Shown here piece by piece: positions 22,665 to 29,664 of a stretch of DNA of 32,043 nucleotides; the first letter of the stretch is position 1, and each line of letters begins with the position of its first letter. The notes under the pieces were generated by a model, which made no database searches, was not told where the DNA came from, and saw only the letters and a list, made by a program, of their open reading frames with translations. Made by a program: the position numbers and the translations under genes. Origin of the DNA: Salegentibacter sp. 24 (GTDB lineage: Bacteria; Bacteroidota; Bacteroidia; Flavobacteriales; Flavobacteriaceae); the NCBI RefSeq assembly GCF_004362395.1, contig NZ_SNWE01000033.1, positions 1-32,043 of the forward strand, read 5' to 3'.

Positions 22665-23079
22665 GTAGTGTTAGTATAGCCACTAAAGCGATAATTACCA
22701 GGTAGGGTATAGATAATACCGCAACGGAACGTTTGTTTAGAGCCAGCAGGTTGGCATCCAAATGTTTTTGATGCTCCTTGTTGTTTTTAAATTTCTTTCT
22801 GGAAGCGAAATAGGCAATGGTTACCATGAGTGGGATGGAAATTATATTGGAACCCAGCAAATTTCCCAACCCGATATCAGATACACCACGGGCGGCGCTA
22901 GTAATATTTATTGCCACTTCGGGACTTGCCGTTACAATTGCAAGAAAAGCGGCTCCGGCAGAAGCCGTCAGACCCCACTGTTTACGAAGCATTTTTAAGG
23001 GGGTTAGAAGTTGATCAGCCCCCCAATGAGCAGCCCACGCCGCAAGTATTAAAACGCCTACCCACAACCAGACATTCAT
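22665..23079 (-). pseudogene. 5' fragment of a CaCA-family cation exchanger
   Basis: The reading frame runs from ATG 23079 to a stop at 22579, but only the first about 138 codons look native. It carries hydrophobic helices and the alpha-1 repeat signature (AIVTASPEVAINITSAARG...LGNLLGSNI) of sodium/calcium-type exchangers. After YLVIIALVAILTLPKA the frame continues as out-of-frame cusA DNA (CLKWLKWMWLP...). The second half of the exchanger, including the alpha-2 repeat, is absent. A deletion has joined this gene to the cusA remnant. Confidence 0.82.
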
Positions 23080-23106
23080 TTTTATCGTTCTTTTTTTATA
23101 TTACTC

Positions 23107-23898
23107 TCATCGTGAAAGCTTCAATATTTTAATCGCCCCACGCATCACAAATGTGAAGACAATACCTCCAATGATCAAATCTGGCCATTTACTTCCTAAA
23201 AAATAAACCAAAACTCCCGCCAAAATTACACCGCCGTTCACGATAATATCATTTGAAGTAAAAATGGCACTAGCTTGCATGTGGACTTCGTTACTTTTAG
23301 CCTTGTTGATTAGCCATAATGAGATTAAGTTTCCGGCAAGTGCTAAAAAAGAAATTATAATCATCCATTGAAATAAGGGAGTTTCACTACTCATAAGAAA
23401 CCTGCGTAAGACTTCTACGAATCCCAGAGTCGCTAAAAACATTTGAAAATAGCCGCTAAATTTTGCGACTTTCTTTTTTCTTGAAACAGCACCTCCCACT
23501 GCAAATAAGCTTAGTGCATAAACTATCGAATCTGCCAGCATATCAAGCGAGTCGGCGATAAGTCCCATTGAGCCAGATATCCAACCGGTGGTCATTTCAA
23601 TAACAAAAAAGCTAAAGTTGATGCCCAAAACCCACCAAAGGATTCTTTTTTGTTTGGATTGGTCTTCCATTACGGGTGGTTCGGCTTCTGTGGTGCCCTC
23701 AAAGGAATCTCCAAGTTTTAAGCTGGCTATAGATATTTGTATCGCTTTGATACCGTTAACGTGATATACTTCCAATTTCCTATTGGGAATATCAAAGTCG
23801 AGATATTTTATCTGTTCAAAAGTTTCCAATTTCATCCTGATCATCTGCTCCTCGGAAGGGCAGTCCATTTGACTGACTATAAAGGTGCTTTTTTTCAT
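23107..23898 (-). CDS. CDF-type cation transporter with HMA-like N-terminal domain
   Basis: 263 aa. The N-terminal about 75 residues form an HMA-like ferredoxin fold in which the CxxC site is replaced by SQMDCPSEEQM. The rest is a CDF membrane domain: six hydrophobic segments with ADSLDMLADS in TM2 and TSNDIIVNGG in TM5, the positions of the zinc-site acidic residues. The cytoplasmic C-terminal domain of standard CDF proteins is missing. The family exports Zn, Co, Cd or Fe in exchange for protons. It overlaps the ATPase gene by four bases (ATGA), so the two are translationally coupled. Confidence 0.85.
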   Translation of the reverse strand: MKKSTFIVSQMDCPSEEQMIRMKLETFEQIKYLDFDIPNRKLEVYHVNGIKAIQISIASLKLGDSFEGTTEAEPPVMEDQSKQKRILWWVLGINFSFFVIEMTTGWISGSMGLIADSLDMLADSIVYALSLFAVGGAVSRKKKVAKFSGYFQMFLATLGFVEVLRRFLMSSETPLFQWMIIISFLALAGNLISLWLINKAKSNEVHMQASAIFTSNDIIVNGGVILAGVLVYFLGSKWPDLIIGGIVFTFVMRGAIKILKLSR

Positions 23899-26441
23899 TT
23901 TTTATAAGCTAAAAGTCTTAATGCATTAAATACTACAAGGAGTGTGGAACCTTCGTGTATAACTACCGCTACTCCAATATTTGCAAAACCAAAAATTGTT
24001 GCTGGGATAAGCAAAGCCACAATTCCCAAACTTACCCAAAGGTTCTGCTTGATAATAGATTTAGATTGTCTACTCAATCCTATTGCAAAGGGAAGGGTTT
24101 CCAATTTATCGGCCATAAGAGCAATATCAGCGGTTTCTAAGGCGACATCACTTCCCGCAGCGCCCATAGCGATTCCTACGGTGCTATTTGCCATGGCAGG
24201 CGCATCATTAACACCATCGCCTACCATTGCTACTTTAGATTCTTTCTCTTTCAGTTTTTTAATTGCTTCTACCTTTTCTTCTGGCAATAAACTACCCCAG
24301 GCATCAGTCAATCCTATTTCTTCTGCTACTGCGTCTGCTACCTTCTGGTTATCACCAGTAAGCATGATCATTCGTTTAATACCTATTTCCTTTAATTCAG
24401 AAAGGGTCTTTTTTGCTGCCTCCCGTGGGGTATCCATTAAGGCGATGATGCCTATATATTCTTTATTTTTCCGAATAAGCATCGTTGTATTTCCACCACC
24501 TTCAAGACCACGCACTTTCGTAGTTATTTTGTCGGAAGGTGTACTCTCATCAAGCCCTTCGTACAGATCGAGGTTCCCAACATAGATCTTATCATTTCCT
24601 AATGTTGCTTTAATACCTTTCCCTAACACGGCTTCCAGATTGGAAGCATCCGGGATTTCCTCACCTTCCAGACGCTCCTTTCCATCACGAACTACAGCTT
24701 TTGCCAGGGGATGATCACTTAAACTTTCCACGGCTACTACTATCTTGAGAAGTTCATTGTCTGAAATATCCCCAAGGGCTACTACTTGAGTAAGTTTTGG
24801 CTTTCCTTCCGTTAGAGTTCCGGTCTTATCGAAGGCAAGAGCGGTCAGTTCTCCAAGATCTTCCAGTGGGCGGCCTCCTTTGATTAATACCCCACCGCGG
24901 GCGGCCCTGGCCACACCACTCAATACAGCACTGGGGGTCGAGATTGCCAATGCACAGGGACTTGCAGCTACCAGTACCGCCATGGCCCTGTAAAAGCTGG
25001 CGCTAAAAGGTTCGTCAATAACTAAAAAAGCGAACAAAAGAATCCCGACCAAAATAAGGACTGAGGGCACAAAATATTTTTCGAACCTATCGGTAAGCAA
25101 CTGGGTTGGTGATTTTTGGGTCTGCGCTTCGTTGACTAGTTGCAACAATCGGGAAAGCGTTGAATCTTTGGCTGCTTTGATTACCTTTATTTCAAGGGTG
25201 TTGTTACCGTTAATTGTACCTGCAAAAACCCGGTTTTCATCCTTGATATCATCTTCCGTAGAATAATCCTTTTCGATGTCTTCCACGGGAACTTTATCTA
25301 CCGGGACACTCTCCCCGGTTATTGGAGCCTGGTTTACACTACTCTGCCCATCTACCACCACGCCATCTGCTGATATTTTACTATTTGGTTTCACTACAAT
25401 GATATCGCCAATACTCAACTTTTCGATACCAATTTCTTCCGTCTTACCATCTTTTTTGAGCAGGGCTGTTTTTGGTGCCAGCTCTGCCAATGCGGCTATA
25501 GATTTTCGTGCTTTGTTCATTGCATAATGTTCCAATGCGTGCCCAAGACTAAAAAGAAATAGTAACAAGGCACCTTCAGCCCATTCGCCCAAAATAGCTG
25601 CTCCAATAGCTGCAACCAGCATTAGAAAGTCAATCTCAAATCCGCCTTTGGCTACAGTTTCCACAGCTTCTTTCGCGGTATAAAAGCCCCCAAAGAAATA
25701 GGCTCCAATATAAAGTGCAAGGCTCACCCATTGCGGAACTGATTCTACAAAGGATAATCCAAAACCTATTCCCAATAAAACACCACAAATGATAGCAAAA
25801 ATAAGCTCTGTATTTTTCCCAAAAATACCTCCGTGGGAGTGGGAATGTTCTTCGCCGGCACCGTGGCTATCAGCTTCTTTTTGATTCTGGACATCCTTAT
25901 CTTCATGCTGTTGTTCCTGACTCATCTTATTTCCTTTATTTAATTCATCAGAAGTTTTTTCTGAAGAATTAAAGCCATTTTCACGAAAAGAGGAGCTTTT
26001 CTTGACTTGTAAGTTTTCTTTTTCAAGCTTTGTGATTATCTCATTAAAAGTGGTCTTATGTTTATCATATTCTAAACGGATCATTCCTCCCGCATTGGCA
26101 GAAGCTTCCAACACACCTTTGATATTCAGCAGACTCTTTTCTATAGTCCTTGCATGTCGGGTATGTCTAATTCCATCGACTTCTATAAGAAGATGTCCAT
26201 ATTTCTCTGTAATTTTTGCTCCTGTCCTTTCTGCCAAAGATTGAATGCGATCAATAGAGATAACGTCAGGATCATAATGAAAACAAAGAAGTGGAACCGA
26301 ATCTTCCTTTTCATCTGCTATATGAACCCTCTCAAGTCCTTCTTCGGCTTCTAGATCATTAATAAGTCTTTGTACACAGGTATCTTTTTCATTCGGCACC
26401 TGAGGTAGCAAGACCGGAATTTTCAGTTGTAATTTTTTCAT
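23895..26441 (-). CDS. P1B-type heavy-metal ATPase with P1B-4-like SPC and HEGST motifs
   Basis: 848 aa. The N-terminus carries two degenerate HMA-like folds without CxxC (about 5-75 and 80-150), then a His-rich linker (GAGEEHSHSHGG). The membrane and catalytic core follows: transmembrane motif SPC (S494-P495-C496), TGES, phosphorylation site DKTGTLT (D538), SDHPLAKAV, MLTGDN, GDGVNDAPA, and HEGST (829-833) in the last helices. SPC together with HEG(S/G)T defines the P1B-4 group, which exports Co, Zn, Cd, Ni or Fe(II); CPC would indicate Cu/Ag or Zn/Cd/Pb types. Automatic naming as cadA/zntA would miss this. It follows the STAS gene by a few bases. Confidence 0.9.
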   Translation of the reverse strand: MKKLQLKIPVLLPQVPNEKDTCVQRLINDLEAEEGLERVHIADEKEDSVPLLCFHYDPDVISIDRIQSLAERTGAKITEKYGHLLIEVDGIRHTRHARTIEKSLLNIKGVLEASANAGGMIRLEYDKHKTTFNEIITKLEKENLQVKKSSSFRENGFNSSEKTSDELNKGNKMSQEQQHEDKDVQNQKEADSHGAGEEHSHSHGGIFGKNTELIFAIICGVLLGIGFGLSFVESVPQWVSLALYIGAYFFGGFYTAKEAVETVAKGGFEIDFLMLVAAIGAAILGEWAEGALLLFLFSLGHALEHYAMNKARKSIAALAELAPKTALLKKDGKTEEIGIEKLSIGDIIVVKPNSKISADGVVVDGQSSVNQAPITGESVPVDKVPVEDIEKDYSTEDDIKDENRVFAGTINGNNTLEIKVIKAAKDSTLSRLLQLVNEAQTQKSPTQLLTDRFEKYFVPSVLILVGILLFAFLVIDEPFSASFYRAMAVLVAASPCALAISTPSAVLSGVARAARGGVLIKGGRPLEDLGELTALAFDKTGTLTEGKPKLTQVVALGDISDNELLKIVVAVESLSDHPLAKAVVRDGKERLEGEEIPDASNLEAVLGKGIKATLGNDKIYVGNLDLYEGLDESTPSDKITTKVRGLEGGGNTTMLIRKNKEYIGIIALMDTPREAAKKTLSELKEIGIKRMIMLTGDNQKVADAVAEEIGLTDAWGSLLPEEKVEAIKKLKEKESKVAMVGDGVNDAPAMANSTVGIAMGAAGSDVALETADIALMADKLETLPFAIGLSRQSKSIIKQNLWVSLGIVALLIPATIFGFANIGVAVVIHEGSTLLVVFNALRLLAYKK

Positions 26442-26445
26442 ATCC

Positions 26446-26804
26446 CTATTGGTTTAAAATCCATCTGTTAGCCTCTTCCTTTTCGGTAAGGTCGAAATAT
26501 TTAACTTCCGAGCAGTAAAAAAGTTAGTAGCTCCAACAGCCCATTGCTGCCATTCTTTCGCACCCACAAATGCCATTTTTCCATAATTGGAAATATGAGC
26601 TGCATCAACCTTTAAATCTTCCCACAAGCCTTTGAGATTATAACCCTTAAAATTAACCAGCTCAAAAAAGAAATCCACATTATCCCCATTTTTAACAATA
26701 TTATGTATCAAGGGATTAATTTTTTCTGCATCCTCCTTAGTGATCTTACCATAGATAGTAGCGGGTATCAAATTGCTTTTTTCTGTTTTGGTTATATGGA
26801 TCAT
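26446..26804 (-). pseudogene. STAS/SpoIIAA-like protein gene with a C-terminal frameshift
   Basis: The open frame (26454-26804, 116 aa) is a SpoIIAA-like STAS protein up to GAKEWQQWAVGATNFFTA (about residue 96), then becomes RKLNISTLPKRKRLTDGF, unlike the family. In the neighbouring frame the expected ending appears at once: EVKYFDLTEKEEANRWILNQ followed by TAG at 26446. The total length 359 is one base short of a multiple of three, so a single base was lost near 26508-26510 (CGG(G)AAG). The mutation is real or a sequencing error. Function of these small proteins is unclear; they occur beside metal and ion transporters. Confidence 0.75.
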
Positions 26805-26819
26805 AGTTATGTCTGTCTT

Positions 26820-27452
26820 TTAAGTGATGTTATACTTGATTTCTCTTCCTTTAGTATAGGCTTCCCAACCTTCCTTTGCTGCATAAGGTACAATGAGCAG
26901 TGCCGCGACAGGATCTGCCCACCACCAGCCCAGCCAGTTAACCAATAGTAAACCGGCAAGAACAACTACGGTTTGGTATAGGCAGATAAAGGTATCCTTG
27001 GCATCGGCAAGTAAAGCTGGGCTGTCCAGCTTATGTCCATATTTTCTTTTGAAATAGATAAGAATGGGATTGATAATTAGAGAAATAATTAAAATGATTA
27101 ATCCCATAGTACTCCAACTTGCAGTTTCCTGACTAAGGAGTTTTGTGATTGAATCATACGAGATGAATATGCAGACCAACGTAAATGATACTGCAATTAC
27201 ATAAAGGGTGATCTTCTTGCGTTTTTTGACTTTTTCTTCGTCAATGCCCTTGAGCTCGCCATGCAGCCGCCAGCCTAAAGTGGCCGCACTTATCACTTCT
27301 ATTGTACTGTCCAGTGCCCATCCTATAAGAGCAGAACTATTGGCAGTTATTCCTGCAATTAGAGATACTATTACTTCAATGGTATCATAAATGACATTCC
27401 ATATTTGAAGCGTTCTTGCCTTTTTTAAATCGTTTTTTCTTTCCGTTTCCAT
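26820..27452 (-). CDS. Short CDF-like cation transporter
   Basis: 210 aa, essentially only a CDF membrane domain with five to six helices. GWALDSTIEV (TM2) and LLADAKDTFICLYQT (TM5) carry the acidic metal-site residues in CDF spacing (D48, D165-type positions). It lacks the cytosolic regulatory domain and the His-rich loop. It lies 15 bases upstream of the STAS gene and is probably co-transcribed with the ATPase. A second, different CDF gene sits downstream of the ATPase, so the cluster has two. Confidence 0.8.
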   Translation of the reverse strand: METERKNDLKKARTLQIWNVIYDTIEVIVSLIAGITANSSALIGWALDSTIEVISAATLGWRLHGELKGIDEEKVKKRKKITLYVIAVSFTLVCIFISYDSITKLLSQETASWSTMGLIILIISLIINPILIYFKRKYGHKLDSPALLADAKDTFICLYQTVVVLAGLLLVNWLGWWWADPVAALLIVPYAAKEGWEAYTKGREIKYNIT

Positions 27453-27529
27453 AAACTGATTTTGGTAATCTCCATACTATATAGTTCCATTTTCACCTCT
27501 TTTTTATATGCTTCCTTGCTCTTCAAAAA

Positions 27530-27955
27530 TTAAACACCACTACATTTCTCACATATTCCCTTTACTACCAGGTTTACATTTTCTGCCATATATCCCTCTG
27601 GCAGGTTAATATGTGGAATCTTATGATCGGTCAAACAAACAGTTTCATCACAATTATTGCAATGAAAGTGGATGTGTAAGTCCTGTTCTACTTCGCAATT
27701 ACAATCACTTTCACAGAGCGCATATTTTGGTATGCCTGTGCCATCATCTATTTGATGCACAATGTCATTTGCTTCAAATGTGCGTATTGTTCGAGATAAT
27801 GTAGCCCGGTCTGCTTTTCCAAAAGCATTCTCAATTTCGGTAAGGGTTACAGCCCTGTCTTTTTTGGCCATAAATTTATAGATCAGGATACGCATGGCTG
27901 TTGGCCGAACTTCGTGTGCCTCTAAATTTTTTTCGATATCACTCATTTCCATCAT
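27530..27955 (-). CDS. Fur-family metalloregulator
   Basis: 141 aa. N-terminal winged helix (RPTAMRILIYKFM, then RATLSRTIRTFEANDIV) and a C-terminal dimerisation domain with HIHFHCNNCDETVCL and CEKC. The two CxxC pairs form the structural zinc site, and the His cluster (HIHFH) the sensory site. The start is one of three close Met codons (27955, 27952, 27946); all overlap the end of the upstream PII-like gene. Given the neighbouring Zn/Co/Cd efflux genes it is more likely a zinc or divalent-metal sensor (Zur-like) than an iron regulator. Confidence 0.88.
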   Translation of the reverse strand: MMEMSDIEKNLEAHEVRPTAMRILIYKFMAKKDRAVTLTEIENAFGKADRATLSRTIRTFEANDIVHQIDDGTGIPKYALCESDCNCEVEQDLHIHFHCNNCDETVCLTDHKIPHINLPEGYMAENVNLVVKGICEKCSGV

Positions 27956-28295
27956 TATTTAATCCAGATCGATTCAAAGATTCTCCGGTTTTTATTCGGA
28001 AGGCATCTTCAATATCTGAAAGATAAATAATTCCATCACCGGGTTCAGTTGTTTTTGAATTCTCAAGTATAATATCGATTGCTGATTGTGCTTCTTCATT
28101 TTGACATACCAGTTCTAACTTTACCACCGGGCTGTCGGTTACACGGAAATCCAAAGAAGGCGATGCGCCTTTTGCTTTAAATGCTCCGGTCCCTTCTCCC
28201 TGGGAAAGGGTCATACTTTTAAATCCGCTTTCACTAAGAGCTTCAATTACATTTTGAACTCGTTTCGGTTTTATAAATGCTTTTATTTCTTTCAT
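27939..28295 (-). CDS. PII-like signalling protein of the metal-efflux cluster
   Basis: 118 aa. PII/GlnB fold order is clear: MKEIKAFIKPKRVQNVIEAL, MTLSQGEGTG, VVKLELVCQNEEAQSAIDII, GDGIIYLSDIEDAFRIKTGES. The T-loop is shorter than in GlnB and lacks the uridylylated Tyr; it is replaced by FKAKGASPSLDFRVTDS. PII-like proteins without the Tyr are known near RND metal efflux genes, with poorly defined ligands. Its end overlaps the fur-like start by up to 17 bases, indicating co-translation. There is no ammonium transporter or glutamine synthetase nearby, so nitrogen control is unlikely. Confidence 0.82.
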   Translation of the reverse strand: MKEIKAFIKPKRVQNVIEALSESGFKSMTLSQGEGTGAFKAKGASPSLDFRVTDSPVVKLELVCQNEEAQSAIDIILENSKTTEPGDGIIYLSDIEDAFRIKTGESLNRSGLNNDGNE

Positions 28296-28321
28296 TGCTG
28301 TAATATTAATTTTAGTATTAA

Positions 28322-28375
28322 GGATGAACCCTCTGGAATTTTAATTAAGACAAACATTTAACAGAGAGTCCATCC
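28322..28375. repeat. Inverted repeat between cusB and the PII-like gene
   Basis: GGATGAACCCTCTG (28322-28335) and CAGAGAGTCCATCC (28362-28375) pair over 14 positions with two mismatches; spacer 26. No T-tail on the minus strand, so it may be an mRNA processing or partial-termination structure rather than a full terminator. Confidence 0.4.
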
Positions 28376-28391
28376 ATCTAATTTTTTTAAT

Positions 28392-29642
28392 TTAATGACC
28401 ATGGGAAGTCTGGCTTTTCTGCATTTCAGAAACCAGATAATAGGCATTATTATAGGCAACCAACGTACCTTCAGGCAGAGGCTCCAGCAGTTTAATTTCA
28501 ACCCAACCATCTTCATTTATTCCCGTTCTAACCTGCACTGGTTTCAATTCCCATTCGGTTTCACCATCTTCCTGGTGTTTTTGGGCCGTAAAGATGTAGG
28601 GATTTCCTTCTTCTTCAATTATTGCTTCTTCCGGTAAGGCAGGAACAGCTTCTTCACCGGTCCTGATTTTTCCGTTTATATACATCCCCGGAATTAGAAA
28701 ATCTTCTTTATTATCGATTTCTGCATGCACATGTACCGCTTTGGGGTTTTGTTCAAATTGTTTCCCCACTGAATAAATTTCCCCGGTTAAATTACTGCCT
28801 GGAACCGATTCCAGTGTAAACTCAATCTTTTGGCCTTCTTTCACCTTATAAATATCTTTTTCAAAAACCATTAGATCGGCATGAACATGTTCATTATCAA
28901 CTACCATAAACATGCTGGTTTGCGGCTCCACATACTGTCCTATCTGCACCAGTACTTTTTCTATATAACCTCCAATTGGGCTTACTACCGGAATATATTC
29001 ATATAATTCACCGTCTCTAACCTGGGAAGCATTTAGGTTTAACTGGCGCAATTGCGATTCGTACCCCCGCACTTCACCTTGTACAGACTGGTAATCTGCC
29101 TGGGTTTGTTGAAAAGATTTTCCAGATCCTACCTCTGCTTCATATAAACGTTTCTGTCTTTCAAATTCCTTTTCCAAAAATTGCATCCTGCTATATGCAT
29201 TAATATAATCAGACTGCATTCTGGTTAAATTTGGGTGAGAAAGATAAGCCAGTACCTGACCTTTATTTACCTTATCCCCCTCAATAACCTTTATAGAAGT
29301 TATATTACCGCCTAAAACTGCCGTCACGGTAGCCTCATATTGTGGCGGCACTTCTAACTGGCCATTGGCTTCCACAATACCGGACAAAGCTTTTTTAGGT
29401 AAGGTATCTACTTTAATCCCCAGACTATTGAATTTCATTTCTGAAAGATGTACCGAACGCATCCCACCTTCTTCTTCACCGTGTTCTTCATCTCCTTCCT
29501 CACCGTGATTTTCACCTTCTTCGGTATTAGTAGTTGCAGTTTCACTGGAAGCGTCATCCCCTTCCTCAGGATTTTCTTTACATCCAAAGAATATGCTGAG
29601 CGTTAAGGCAAGCATTAAAATATTTATTGATCTTGTATTCAT
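28392..29642 (-). CDS. cusB: CusB/CzcB-type efflux RND periplasmic adaptor (lipoprotein)
   Basis: 416 aa. Lipoprotein signal (LSIFFGC, Cys at about 21), then an acidic His-containing linker (ENHGEEGDEEHGEEEGG). The membrane-fusion order follows: lipoyl half (VLGGNITSIKVIEGDKVNKG), coiled-coil hairpin about 145-205 (MQFLEKEFERQKRLYEAEVG), second lipoyl half (YIPVVSPIGGYIEKV), beta-barrel and membrane-proximal domains, and a C-terminal SHGH. It links the inner-membrane pump to the outer-membrane part. It starts 22 bases after cusA. The His/Glu linker may bind the exported divalent metal. Confidence 0.92.
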   Translation of the reverse strand: MNTRSINILMLALTLSIFFGCKENPEEGDDASSETATTNTEEGENHGEEGDEEHGEEEGGMRSVHLSEMKFNSLGIKVDTLPKKALSGIVEANGQLEVPPQYEATVTAVLGGNITSIKVIEGDKVNKGQVLAYLSHPNLTRMQSDYINAYSRMQFLEKEFERQKRLYEAEVGSGKSFQQTQADYQSVQGEVRGYESQLRQLNLNASQVRDGELYEYIPVVSPIGGYIEKVLVQIGQYVEPQTSMFMVVDNEHVHADLMVFEKDIYKVKEGQKIEFTLESVPGSNLTGEIYSVGKQFEQNPKAVHVHAEIDNKEDFLIPGMYINGKIRTGEEAVPALPEEAIIEEEGNPYIFTAQKHQEDGETEWELKPVQVRTGINEDGWVEIKLLEPLPEGTLVAYNNAYYLVSEMQKSQTSHGH

Positions 29643-29664
29643 ATCGATTTTCTTATTTTAATTT

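Noticed and set aside
23944-24585. Plus-strand 213-codon frame
   Set aside because: Opposite the P1B ATPase catalytic core with all motifs intact; a long shadow from codon bias.
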